DNA from: Pseudomonadota bacterium
GTDB lineage: Bacteria > Pseudomonadota > Gammaproteobacteria > Xanthomonadales > Xanthomonadaceae
Reading direction: 5' to 3'
Assembly (NCBI GenBank): GCA_023423675.1
Contig: JAFAFD010000115.1
Coordinates: forward strand, 1-10,877
DNA length: 10,877 nucleotides
The position numbers were made by a program, and so were the translations under genes. A model generated the notes under the pieces. The model ran no database searches. It worked only from the letters and a program-made list of their open reading frames with translations, and was not told the DNA's origin. Of the stretch, positions 1 through 8,423 are shown piece by piece. Numbering within the stretch: the stretch's first letter is position 1; the number at the start of each line of letters is the position of its first letter.

Positions 1-34
1 CGCCGAAGGCGCGGGGATAAGGTGAAATGCGCGG

Positions 35-71
35 GCAATTTGGTTACGCGCCGAGCGCGTAGCCAAATTGC
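35..71. repeat. 17-bp near-perfect palindrome spanning the kinase stop codon
   Basis: The arms 35-51 and 55-71 are inverted copies differing at one position (T44 opposite G62, a wobble pair in plus-strand RNA), with a 3-base loop at 52-54. In the kinase mRNA the stem covers the last codons and the TAA stop. No T-tract follows on either strand, so it is not a standard intrinsic terminator. It may protect the transcript 3' end or be a REP-like element. Confidence 0.7.
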
Positions 72-982
72 TGCTTGAACTGGTCGTGGAACTCTTCAAA
101 CGTGAAGCGCTGGTTCTGCGTGCCCGGGTGCTCGACCTTCAGCGCGCCCATCAGGTTGGCCATGCGGCCGATGGTCAGCCAGTCGTAGCCCTTCTCGATG
201 CCGTAGATCAGGCCGGCGCGGAAGGCGTCGCCACAACCGGTCGGGTCGACCACGCGGCGCTCGTGCGCCGGCGGGATGTCGTAGCTCTTTTCCGGGGTGT
301 GGATGACCGCGCCCTTCGGGCCACGGGTGGTGATGTAGGCCTTCACCCGGCTCACGATCTGCTTCTCGTCCCAGCCGGTGCGTTCCTGCAGCAGGTTCGA
401 CTCGTAGTCGTTGACCACCACGTAGTCGGCCTGCTCGATGAAATCGCGCAGCTCCGGGCCGTTGAACAGCGGCAGCGCCTGGCCCGGGTCGAAGATGAAG
501 GGGATGCCGCATTCCAGGAACTCGGCCGCGTTCTGGATCATGCCGTCACGGCCGTCCGGCGCGACGATGCCGAAGGTGACGCCCGGCACGTCCTTCACGT
601 GGTTCTCGTGCGAACGCATCATCGCGCCCGGATGGAACGCGGTGATCTGGTTGTTGTCGTGGTCGGTGGTGATGAAGCACTGCGGGGTGAACATGTCTTC
701 CAGCACGCGGACCTGGCTCAGGTCGATGTCCATGCGCTCGAAGTGCTCACGGTACGGAGCGAAATCCTGGCCGACGGTGCCCATCGGGATCGGGCTGCCG
801 CCCAGCAGCTTCAGGTTGTAGGCGATATTGCCGGCGCAGCCGCCCAGTTCGCGACGCATGCGCGGGACCAGGAAGGACACGTTCAGGATGTGCACCTTGT
901 CCGGGAGGATGTGATTCTTGAACTGGTCCGGGAACACCATGATGGTGTCGAAGGCAAGAGAACCACAGATCAGAGCGGACAT
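44..982 (-). CDS. PfkB-family carbohydrate/nucleoside kinase (possibly adenosine kinase)
   Basis: This 312-residue protein belongs to the ribokinase/PfkB superfamily, whose members phosphorylate a sugar or nucleoside hydroxyl with ATP in the cytoplasm. The N-terminal PfkB signature is GGCAGNIAYNL (residues 47-57). The C-terminal signature is DPTGCGDAFRAG (246-257), which contains the anion-hole glycines and the expected catalytic base Asp252. The length is normal for the family. The ATG at 980-982 gives the natural N-terminus (MSALICGSLAFD, first beta strand); no strong Shine-Dalgarno precedes it. It is transcribed divergently from mreB and shows no functional link to the cell-wall genes. Bacterial homologues of this type are often annotated as adenosine kinase or simply sugar kinase; the substrate cannot be fixed from sequence alone. 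The stop codon lies inside a long hairpin (35-71). Confidence 0.93.
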   Translation of the reverse strand: MSALICGSLAFDTIMVFPDQFKNHILPDKVHILNVSFLVPRMRRELGGCAGNIAYNLKLLGGSPIPMGTVGQDFAPYREHFERMDIDLSQVRVLEDMFTPQCFITTDHDNNQITAFHPGAMMRSHENHVKDVPGVTFGIVAPDGRDGMIQNAAEFLECGIPFIFDPGQALPLFNGPELRDFIEQADYVVVNDYESNLLQERTGWDEKQIVSRVKAYITTRGPKGAVIHTPEKSYDIPPAHERRVVDPTGCGDAFRAGLIYGIEKGYDWLTIGRMANLMGALKVEHPGTQNQRFTFEEFHDQFKQQFGYALGA

Positions 983-2312
<1,330 letters not shown>

Positions 2313-2350
2313 GGCCTGCCGCCTGGTCGTTCCTGCAGCGCCCTTCCGGG

Positions 2351-2377
2351 GTGTGGCCCGCTGCTGCGGGCCAGCAC
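2351..2377 (+). repeat. Hairpin in the mreB-mreC intergenic gap
   Basis: TGGCCCGC (2354-2361) and GCGGGCCA (2366-2373) form an 8-bp stem with a TGCT loop, extendable by three pairs with one bulged base. It sits in the 118-base gap between mreB and mreC. It lacks a T-tract, so it is more likely an mRNA processing or stability element that sets a higher mreB level than a full terminator. Confidence 0.5.
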
Positions 2378-2430
2378 CGGTGGGGCGCCGCCGTGTTTCC
2401 CCTTCGCCCTTTGCTGGTTGAACTGTTGCC

Positions 2431-3477
2431 GTGCCGCCTTACGCCGGTCCTCCCGTAGCCTCCCGATCCGGTGACGCCGCCAGTCCGCTGCGACTGCTCG
2501 CCTACCTGGCCATGGCCATCATCCTGATCGTGCTGGACGACCAGGCCGGCTGGCTGGCGCGCGTGCGCGCCCAGGCCGACACGCTGGTGCAGCCGGTGTG
2601 GGCGCTGGCCGGCCTGCCCGGCAAGCTCAGCAACCAGGTGCGCGACAACGCCGCCAGCCATGGCCAGCTGGTGGCCGAGACCCGCGAGCTGCGCAACCAG
2701 CTCCTGCTGGCCAATGCGCGCCTGACCCGCCTGCAGACCGCCGCGCTGGACAACGCCCAGCTGCGCGAACTGCTGAACGTGGCCGAGCGCAGTGGCCTGG
2801 ACGTGCAGCTGGCGCCGATCCTCGATATCGACCTGGACCCGGTCAAGCAGCGCCTGGTGCTCGATGCCGGCAGCCGCGACGGCGTGCACGTGGGGCAGGC
2901 GGTGATCGATGCCGGTGGCCTGATGGGGCAGGTGATCAGCACTACCGGTGGCACCTCCACCGTGCTGCTGCTGACCGACCCGGACCATGCCGTGCCGGTG
3001 ACCGTGGCCCGCAACGGCGTGCGCCTGATCGTCTACGGCCGCGGCGACACCTTGCAGCTGCGCGACATTCCGTTGAGCGCGGGCGTGGAAGTGGGCGATG
3101 AGATCGTCACCTCCGGCCTGGGCGGGCGGTTCCCGCCGGGCTTCCCGGTCGGCACCATCACCGCGCTGCGCCCCGACGACACCCACGCCTTCCTGGTGGG
3201 CGAAATGAAGCCTGCCGCCCAGCTCGACCGCGGCCGCGACGTACTGCTGCTGCGCCCGGGTGCGGCAATTCGCTTGCCTGCGGCAGGCGAATTGCCTCAG
3301 CCAAGTTTGCCTTTGGCAAACCAGGCTGCCGGGGGGGCATCCCACCTTACCCCCGCGCCGTCGGCGCGCCCCCCTCAACAAGAGGGGGGCTCTGCCCCAG
3401 CCAGCTCCCCGGTAGTGCCGGCCGCTGGCCGGCAACCGCAATCCGCCCAACCCACCCCGCAGGAGCCCGCACGATGA
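2431..3477 (+). CDS. mreC: Cell shape-determining protein MreC
   Basis: MreC (348 residues) is a bitopic inner-membrane protein whose periplasmic part links MreB/MreD to PBP2-RodA and activates them. A cytoplasmic N-terminus precedes one membrane helix (about 19-36), then a coiled coil (about 66-120) and the beta-rich MreC domain (about 121-275, with GVHVGQAV near 151 and VTSGLGGRFPPGFPVG at 226-241). Residues 276-348 are a Pro/Ala/Gly-rich tail encoded by five successive palindromes (3264-3434), one a SMAG-type repeat. The GTG start lacks a clear Shine-Dalgarno, but it is the only start giving a short N-terminus ahead of the membrane helix. The TGA overlaps the mreD ATG (ATGA), so the two genes are probably translationally coupled. 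Confidence 0.95.
   Translation: MPPYAGPPVASRSGDAASPLRLLAYLAMAIILIVLDDQAGWLARVRAQADTLVQPVWALAGLPGKLSNQVRDNAASHGQLVAETRELRNQLLLANARLTRLQTAALDNAQLRELLNVAERSGLDVQLAPILDIDLDPVKQRLVLDAGSRDGVHVGQAVIDAGGLMGQVISTTGGTSTVLLLTDPDHAVPVTVARNGVRLIVYGRGDTLQLRDIPLSAGVEVGDEIVTSGLGGRFPPGFPVGTITALRPDDTHAFLVGEMKPAAQLDRGRDVLLLRPGAAIRLPAAGELPQPSLPLANQAAGGASHLTPAPSARPPQQEGGSAPASSPVVPAAGRQPQSAQPTPQEPAR
3264..3390. repeat. Array of four palindromes inside the mreC 3' coding region
   Basis: Four consecutive hairpins are visible. H1 has arms 3264-3278 and 3282-3296: 15 bp with one wobble pair and a 3-base loop. H2 has arms 3305-3311 and 3315-3321: 7 bp with a TTT loop. H3 is CGCGCC...GGCGCG around 3354-3367, with a very short loop. 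H4 has arms 3368-3376 and 3382-3390: 9 bp with an AACAA loop. All are translated in frame as MreC residues about 278-320. The dense palindromes and homopolymeric C/G runs are unlike the rest of mreC and suggest captured intergenic repeat DNA. Confidence 0.75.
3412..3434 (+). repeat. SMAG-type (GTAG-headed) REP monomer within mreC
   Basis: A GTAG head (3412-3415) is followed by an 8-bp perfect stem, TGCCGGCC (3416-3423) and GGCCGGCA (3427-3434), with loop GCT. A GTAG tetranucleotide at the foot of a short GC stem is the hallmark of the Stenotrophomonas SMAG REPs. This copy is in frame and encodes MreC residues 328-335 (VVPAAGRQ). Family assignment rests on motif memory and was not checked by search. 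Confidence 0.7.
3461..3477 (+). promoter_or_regulatory. Shine-Dalgarno and ATGA overlap coupling mreC to mreD
   Basis: AGGAG (3461-3465) sits 8 bases before the mreD ATG at 3474, inside the last mreC codons. ATGA at 3474-3477 serves as mreD start and mreC stop. The same arrangement, with almost the same bases, recurs at mrdA/rodA. Confidence 0.8.
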
Positions 3478-3959
3478 GCCGCCTGCGCGATAACCCCTGG
3501 GTGCTGCCGGCCAGCCTGGTCGTGGCCCTGCTGCTGGGCCTGCTGCCGCTGCCCGCGCTGCTGCAGCCGCTGCGCCCGTACTGGCTGGCGCTGGTGCTGG
3601 CGTACTGGGTCATCGAGGCCCCCGAGCGCGTGGGCCTGGGCATCGCCTTCACCAGCGGCGTCATCGCCGACCTGTTGTATGGCGGCGTACTCGGCGAACA
3701 GGCCATGCGCCTGGTCATGCTGGCCTTCATCCTGCAGCGCTTCCGCGCCCGCATCCGTTTCTTCCCGATGTCGCAGCAGATGCTGGCCATCGGCGGCCTG
3801 CTGTTCAATGACCGCATCGTCAGCGCGCTGGTGCACATCCTGGTGGGTGAGCCGACCCTGCCGTGGTCGTACTGGTGGGCACCGCTGCTGGGCATGGGCC
3901 TGTGGCCGCTGGTGTTCGTGCTGCTCGACGCCGTGCGTTTCGGCAAGCGCGGGCGCTGA
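3474..3959 (+). CDS. mreD: Rod shape-determining protein MreD
   Basis: MreD (161 residues) is a small polytopic inner-membrane protein of the elongasome, of the usual family length. It is strongly hydrophobic, with about five to six membrane segments (roughly 10-27, 34-48, 53-72, 77-92, 103-123, 134-152). The family-typical loop G-x-x-x-D-x-x-x-G-x-x-x-G is visible as GVIADLLYGGVLGEQAMR (62-79). The C-terminus is positively charged (RFGKRGR), consistent with a cytoplasmic end. It overlaps mreC by 4 bases and is followed after 3 bases by mrdA, so it is mid-operon. MreD modulates the MreC-PBP2 interaction; it has no known catalytic activity. Confidence 0.95.
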   Translation: MSRLRDNPWVLPASLVVALLLGLLPLPALLQPLRPYWLALVLAYWVIEAPERVGLGIAFTSGVIADLLYGGVLGEQAMRLVMLAFILQRFRARIRFFPMSQQMLAIGGLLFNDRIVSALVHILVGEPTLPWSYWWAPLLGMGLWPLVFVLLDAVRFGKRGR

Positions 3960-3962
3960 GCC

Positions 3963-6044
3963 ATGATCCCGCGTCGCCAGGTCAAGAACCCGCACGCCGA
4001 AGCCGAACAGTTCCGCCGCCGCGCGGCGCTGGGCTTCCTCGGCGTGCTGGTCTGCCTGCTGGGCCTGGGCGGCTGGTACTTCAAGCTGCAGGTGCTGGAC
4101 CACGACATCTACGCCACGCGCTCGGAGGCCAACCGCATAAAGCCGCGGCCGGTCGTGCCCGGGCGCGGCATGATCTACGACCGCAACGGCCGCCTGCTGG
4201 CCGAGAACGTGCCGGCCTTCCGCCTGGATGTGACCCCGGACAAGGTCAAGGACATGGACGCCACCCTGGACGGGCTGGCGAAGATCATCAGCATCAGCCC
4301 CGAAGAGCTGGAAGCGTTCAACAAATCGCGCAAGGCGCGCCGCAAGTTCCTGCCGGTCACCCTCAAGCTGCGCATGACCGATGAGGAAATGGCGCGCTTC
4401 GCGGTGGACCGCTGGCGCTTCCCGGGCGTGGAGCTGGAACCCTACCTGACCCGCCGCTACCCCTACGGCGACCTGTTCGCGCACATCATCGGCTACGTCG
4501 GCCGCGTGGACGACAAGGACCTGGAGATCCTCGGTGAGGGCAACGCCGCGCTGACCCACATCGGCAAATCGGGCCTGGAGCGCTATTACGAGCAGCAGCT
4601 GCGCGGCAAGGTCGGCTACGAGCAGGTCGAGACCAACGTGCAGGGCCGCGCCATCCGTACCATCGGCCGGGTGGCCGCGCAGTCCGGCGCCGACCTGCGC
4701 CTGTCCATCGATGCCGACCTGCAGCGCGCGCTGGTGGCCGCCTTCGGTGACCAGGAAGGGTCGGCGGTGGCGATGGACCCGCGCACCGGTGAAGTGCTGG
4801 CGATGGTCAGCCTGCCGTCGTACGACCCCAACCTGTTCGTCAACGGCATCTCGCATGCCGATTTCAAGGCGCTGAACGACAACCCGTCGCGGCCGCAGTT
4901 CAACCGCCTGGTGCTGGGTGGCGTCGCCCCCGGTTCCACCCTGAAGCCGCTGATCGGCCTGGCCGGCCTGGATTCGGGCGTGCGCCGGCCGGAAGATAAA
5001 GTGCTGTCCACCGGCATGTTCTACCTGCCGGGCACCTCGCGCGGCTGGGGCGATTCGCACCGCGGCGGCCATGGCTGGACGGATCTGCGCAAATCCATCG
5101 CGCAGTCGGTCAACACCTATTACTACAAGCTGGCGCTGGACCTGGGCATCGAGCGCTTCGACCATTACATGGAGTACTACGGCTTCGGCCAGCCGACCGG
5201 TATCGACCTGACCGGCGAGATCGGCGGCATCCTGCCGTCGCCGGCCTACAAGCGCAAAAGCCGCAAGGAAGCCTGGTACCCGGGCGACACCGTCAACATC
5301 AGCATCGGCCAGGGCGACTGGAAGGTCACCCCGCTGCAGCTGGCGCGCGGCGTCAGTGCGCTGGCCAATGGCCAGCTGCGCACCCCGCACCTGGTCATCC
5401 AGCAGCGCGCCGGCTTCGACCACGACTGGGTCGCCACCGAGCAGGGCCCGAGCAAGCCGGTCAGCCCCAACCCGAACAACGTGCAGGCCGTGCGCGAAGG
5501 CATGATGGCCACGATGCAGCCCGGCGGCAGCGCCGCGCGCATGGCCGTGGGCGCGCCGTACGTCATGGCCGGCAAGACCGGTACCGCGCAGGTGGTCAGC
5601 CGCAAGGGCACGACCGCGGTGAACCCGAAGAGCCTGCCGATGCACCTGCGCCACCGCGCACTGTTCGTCGGCTTCGCGCCGGTCGAGCAGCCGGTCATCG
5701 CCCTGGCCATCGCCGTCGAAGGCGGTGGCTACGGTGGTTCGGCCGCCGCGCCGATCGCGCGCAAGGTGTTCGACGCCTACCTGCTGGGCAAGATGCCCGA
5801 GGGCATGCAGCCGCTGGACGCCGAGCGCGGCACCACCGTCATCGGCGTGACCGCGTTCGACAATGAAGATGCCAACGCGCGTCCGGCCGGCGACAGCGCC
5901 GCCGCGCAGCTGGGCGAGCACCCGGTGTGGGTCGGCATGCCCGCGCCGGAACCGGCGCCCGCCCCGGGCCCGGGGGCGCCTGCCGCACCCGCCGCCGCGT
6001 TGCCCGCCAGCCCCCGTTCGACCCCCGCGGAGCCTGCACGATGA
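3963..6044 (+). CDS. mrdA: Penicillin-binding protein 2, elongasome DD-transpeptidase
   Basis: PBP2 is the class B transpeptidase that crosslinks peptidoglycan made by RodA; beta-lactams acylate its active serine. A membrane helix (about 22-43) is followed by the pedestal/dimerisation domain (GRGMIYDRNGRLLAENVPAFRL, from 68) and the transpeptidase domain. The three active-site motifs are intact: GSTLK with Ser325 and Lys328, SVN (382-384) and KTGT (538-541), at nearly the same numbering as E. coli PBP2. At 693 residues it is about 60 longer than E. coli PBP2 because of a Pro/Ala-rich periplasmic tail (about 612-693). The start is 3 bases after the mreD stop with no clear Shine-Dalgarno, implying translational coupling. 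The TGA overlaps the rodA ATG. Confidence 0.97.
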   Translation: MIPRRQVKNPHAEAEQFRRRAALGFLGVLVCLLGLGGWYFKLQVLDHDIYATRSEANRIKPRPVVPGRGMIYDRNGRLLAENVPAFRLDVTPDKVKDMDATLDGLAKIISISPEELEAFNKSRKARRKFLPVTLKLRMTDEEMARFAVDRWRFPGVELEPYLTRRYPYGDLFAHIIGYVGRVDDKDLEILGEGNAALTHIGKSGLERYYEQQLRGKVGYEQVETNVQGRAIRTIGRVAAQSGADLRLSIDADLQRALVAAFGDQEGSAVAMDPRTGEVLAMVSLPSYDPNLFVNGISHADFKALNDNPSRPQFNRLVLGGVAPGSTLKPLIGLAGLDSGVRRPEDKVLSTGMFYLPGTSRGWGDSHRGGHGWTDLRKSIAQSVNTYYYKLALDLGIERFDHYMEYYGFGQPTGIDLTGEIGGILPSPAYKRKSRKEAWYPGDTVNISIGQGDWKVTPLQLARGVSALANGQLRTPHLVIQQRAGFDHDWVATEQGPSKPVSPNPNNVQAVREGMMATMQPGGSAARMAVGAPYVMAGKTGTAQVVSRKGTTAVNPKSLPMHLRHRALFVGFAPVEQPVIALAIAVEGGGYGGSAAAPIARKVFDAYLLGKMPEGMQPLDAERGTTVIGVTAFDNEDANARPAGDSAAAQLGEHPVWVGMPAPEPAPAPGPGAPAAPAAALPASPRSTPAEPAR
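5954..5980. repeat. GC palindrome in the mrdA tail coding region
   Basis: GGCGCC (5954-5959) plus CCCGGG (5963-5968) face CCCGGG (5969-5974) plus GGCGCC (5975-5980), giving a nested 12-bp inverted repeat with a 3-base bulge. It encodes part of the Pro/Ala/Gly tail of PBP2. It could simply reflect proline/glycine codon composition. Confidence 0.4.
6029..6044 (+). promoter_or_regulatory. Shine-Dalgarno and ATGA overlap coupling mrdA to rodA
   Basis: GGAG (6029-6032) lies 8 bases before the rodA ATG at 6041, and ATGA at 6041-6044 contains both the rodA start and mrdA stop. This decides the rodA start over the longer in-frame reading from 5927, whose extra residues are Arg/Pro-rich out-of-frame mrdA tail. 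Confidence 0.8.
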
Positions 6045-7153
6045 GTGACTTCCTGCGCTGGGCCGGCGACATGCTGCGCCGCTTCTTCAGCACCCTGGAC
6101 TGGGTGCTGTGCCTGGCCCTCGGCGCGCTGATGCTGATCGGCCTGGCCACGCTGAAGAGCGCCGGCGGCGACAGCCTGGTCATGGCGCAGGGCGCGCGTT
6201 TCGTGGTCGGCATGGCCGCCCTGTGGGGCATCTCGCGCGTGCCGATCCTGCGCATCCGCTCGGCGACCCCGCTCATCTACGCGATCTCGATGATCCCGCT
6301 GCTGGCGGTGTTCGTGCTGGGCACCGGCAAGTACGGCCGGCAGTGGCTGGACCTGAAGTTCTTCTACCTGCAGCCGGCCGAGCTGCTGAAGGTCAGCCTG
6401 CCGATGATGGTGGCCTGGTACCTGCACCGCATGCCGCTGCCGCCGCGCTTCAATACCGTGCTGGTGGCGATGGTCATCATCGGCGTGCCGACCGGCCTGG
6501 TGATGCTGCAGCCGGACTTCGGTACCGGCGTGCTGATCGCCGCCAGTGGCGTGTTCGTGCTGCTGCTGGCCGGCCTGCCGTGGTGGTGGGTGGGCCTGGG
6601 CGTGGGCGGTGTGGCCGCGGTCGCGCCGCTGGCCTGGTTCTGGCTGCTGCGGCCGTACCAGAAGGACCGCATCATGATGTTCCTCGACCCGGAGATGGAC
6701 GCGCTGGGTGCGGGCTGGAACATCATCCAGTCGAAGATCGCGATCGGTTCGGGCGGCTTCGATGGCAAGGGCTGGGGCGAAGGCTCGCAGTCGCACCTGA
6801 ACTTCATTCCCGAACAGACCACCGACTTCGCGTTCTCGGTGCTGAGCGAGGAATTCGGCTGGATGGGCGTGGCCCTGGTGCTGACCCTGTACCTGGTGGT
6901 GATCGGGCGCTGCCTGTGGATCGCCAGCCAGTCGCGCGATTCGTACTCGCGCCTGCTGGCCGGCGCCACCGGCCTGGCCTTCTTCGTCTACGTGCTGGTG
7001 AACGGCGGGATGATTTCCGGCCTGCTGCCGGTGGTGGGCGTGCCGATGCCGCTGATCAGCTACGGCGGCACCTCGGCGGTTTCGCTGCTGGCCGGCTTCG
7101 GCCTGGTGATGGCCGTCCGCAGCCACAACCCGGTGCACGGCGGCTACGGCTGA
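6041..7153 (+). CDS. rodA: RodA, SEDS-family peptidoglycan glycosyltransferase (first copy)
   Basis: RodA polymerises lipid II into glycan strands in complex with PBP2. The 370 residues equal the length of E. coli RodA. It is polytopic with about ten membrane segments starting at about residue 20. Visible SEDS landmarks are GTGKYGRQWL (94-103), QPAELLK with Glu114 (111-117), QPDFGTG (157-163), the periplasmic-loop residues EQTTDFAFSVLSEEFGW with Asp262 (the position of the essential aspartate in characterised RodA proteins), and the C-terminal NGGMISGLLPVVGVPMPLIS. The start is fixed by the coupling site at 6029-6044. It is the last tightly packed gene of the mreBCD-mrdA-rodA unit. A second rodA follows after 151 bases containing a SMAG dimer. 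Confidence 0.98.
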   Translation: MSDFLRWAGDMLRRFFSTLDWVLCLALGALMLIGLATLKSAGGDSLVMAQGARFVVGMAALWGISRVPILRIRSATPLIYAISMIPLLAVFVLGTGKYGRQWLDLKFFYLQPAELLKVSLPMMVAWYLHRMPLPPRFNTVLVAMVIIGVPTGLVMLQPDFGTGVLIAASGVFVLLLAGLPWWWVGLGVGGVAAVAPLAWFWLLRPYQKDRIMMFLDPEMDALGAGWNIIQSKIAIGSGGFDGKGWGEGSQSHLNFIPEQTTDFAFSVLSEEFGWMGVALVLTLYLVVIGRCLWIASQSRDSYSRLLAGATGLAFFVYVLVNGGMISGLLPVVGVPMPLISYGGTSAVSLLAGFGLVMAVRSHNPVHGGYG

Positions 7154-7171
7154 CGACGGCTCCGCCGCTTT

Positions 7172-7236
7172 TGTAGAGGCGAGCCATGCTCGGCTGCTCT
7201 TCGCGAAACGCAGCCGAGCATGGGCTCGGCTCTACA
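7172..7236. repeat. SMAG-type REP dimer (inverted pair) after rodA copy 1
   Basis: The left arm 7172-7197 begins TGTAGAG and the right arm 7210-7236 ends CTCTACA. They are inverted copies apart from one mismatch and one bulged base, around a loop of about 12 bases that itself holds TTCGCGAA. Each arm carries the GTAG head and a CGAGC...GCTCG inner stem typical of SMAG elements. It starts 18 bases after the rodA stop. As RNA it would form a long hairpin that could limit read-through or stabilise the upstream mRNA. Confidence 0.82.
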
Positions 7237-7304
7237 GGTAGCGCAGGGCCACGCCCGGCGGCATCGGAAAGCTTCACGCAAGCGCCGCCCGCTACCCTGC
7301 CTGG

Positions 7305-8405
7305 GTGGAATGGAAACGTGTATTCGGCATCTGCCGCGAGGCGGTGCGTACGATCGATCTGCCGCTGCTGGTTGCGTTGCTGCTGTTGATGGCAGCCGGC
7401 CTGGCCGTGCTGCACAGCGTGTCGGGCCCGGTCACCGGGCAGGCCGCGCGCTTTGCCGGTGGGCTGGTGGCGATGTGGCTGCTGTCGCGGGTGTCGCTGC
7501 TGCGCCTGCGCGCGTGGACCCCGGCCCTGTACGCGCTGTCGATGCTGCCGTTGATGGCGGTGTACGTGATCGGGACCGGCAAGTACGGCCAACGCTGGCT
7601 CAACCTGGGCGTGTTCTACCTGCAACCGTCCGAGCTGCTCAAACTCAGCCTGCCGCTGATGATGGCCTGGTACCTGCATCGGCAGCCGCTGCCGCCGTCG
7701 CCACGCTCGGTGCTCACGGCCGCGGCGCTGATCGGCGTCCCCGCGGTGCTCATCCTGCTGCAGCCCAACCTGGGCACGGCCACCCTGGTGACAGCCAGCG
7801 GCGTGTTCGCGCTGCTGCTGGCCGGCCTGCACTGGGGCTGGGTGGTGGCCGGGCTGGCCAGTGTGGCGATGGCGGCGCCGCTGGCCTGGTTCGGCCTGCT
7901 GCGGCAGTACCAGAAGGATCGCGTACTGACCTTCCTCGACCCCGCCGCCGATCCGCTCGGCACCGGCTGGAACATCCTGCAGTCACGCATCGCCATCGGT
8001 TCGGGCGGATGGGAAGGCCGCGGCTGGGGCAACGGCACGCAGGCCACCCTGGATTTCCTGCCCGAGTACACCACCGACTTCGCGTTCTCAGTGCTGAGCG
8101 AAGAGTTCGGCTGGATCGGCGTGGCGACGATGTTCGCGCTGTACCTGTTCGTGGTCGGGCGCTGCCTGTGGATTGCCGTGCACGCGCGCGACACGCATGC
8201 GCGGTTGCTGGCCGGCAGCCTGGGCCTGGCGTTCTTTGTCTATGTTCTGGTGAATGGCGGAATGATTTCCGGCCTGCTGCCGGTGGTGGGCATCCCGATG
8301 CCGCTGGTCAGCTACGGCGGCACCTCGGCCGTTTCGCTGCTGGCGGGGATCGGGCTGGTGATGGCAGTGCGCGTGCACAACCCGATACACGCTGGCTACG
8401 GCTGA
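7305..8405 (+). CDS. rodA: RodA paralogue, SEDS-family glycosyltransferase (second copy)
   Basis: This 366-residue protein aligns end to end with the upstream RodA, roughly 60-65% identical by eye and about 80% over the last 110 residues. It keeps GTGKYGQRWL (90-99), QPSELLK with Glu110, EYTTDFAFSVLSEEFGW with the essential-type Asp258, and NGGMISGLLPVVGIPMPLVS, so it looks catalytically competent. A notable change is QPNLGTA (153-159) where RodA copy 1 and most family members have QPD(L/F)GT. The GTG start at 7305 is the only reasonable start in the open frame (upstream TAG at 7239); its Shine-Dalgarno is weak. It is separated from rodA copy 1 by 151 bases including a REP dimer, so it may have its own promoter, which I could not identify. 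Confidence 0.95.
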   Translation: MEWKRVFGICREAVRTIDLPLLVALLLLMAAGLAVLHSVSGPVTGQAARFAGGLVAMWLLSRVSLLRLRAWTPALYALSMLPLMAVYVIGTGKYGQRWLNLGVFYLQPSELLKLSLPLMMAWYLHRQPLPPSPRSVLTAAALIGVPAVLILLQPNLGTATLVTASGVFALLLAGLHWGWVVAGLASVAMAAPLAWFGLLRQYQKDRVLTFLDPAADPLGTGWNILQSRIAIGSGGWEGRGWGNGTQATLDFLPEYTTDFAFSVLSEEFGWIGVATMFALYLFVVGRCLWIAVHARDTHARLLAGSLGLAFFVYVLVNGGMISGLLPVVGIPMPLVSYGGTSAVSLLAGIGLVMAVRVHNPIHAGYG

Positions 8406-8423
8406 AGCCGCCGCAACCGCTTC

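Noticed and set aside
3264..3434. Interpreting the mreC palindrome array as a CRISPR array or integron attC cluster
   Set aside because: There are no evenly spaced direct repeats, no unique spacers and no attC-type consensus; the hairpins differ from each other.
3375..5921. Very long minus-strand open frame (848 codons) opposite mreC, mreD and mrdA; similar ones at 2080-3450 and 5777-7138
   Set aside because: These are antisense shadows caused by strong G/C third-position bias. Their products are His/Arg/Gln/Ala-rich with no domain features, while the plus strand encodes clear family proteins.
5927..6040. Longer N-terminus for RodA beginning at 5927
   Set aside because: The extra 38 residues are Arg/Pro/Gly-rich out-of-frame reading of the mrdA tail. 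The ATG at 6041 has a good Shine-Dalgarno and yields the standard 370 residues.
7172..7236. Reading the SMAG dimer as an intrinsic terminator
   Set aside because: The hairpin is strong but no T-tract follows it, and GTAG heads on both arms identify it as a REP pair. It may still affect read-through.
7237..7304. Promoter or attenuator for rodA copy 2 (competing pairings of GGTAGCG/CGCTACC and GCAGGG/CCCTGC)
   Set aside because: The pairings are long range and could be chance in GC-rich DNA, and no promoter hexamers of reasonable quality were found.
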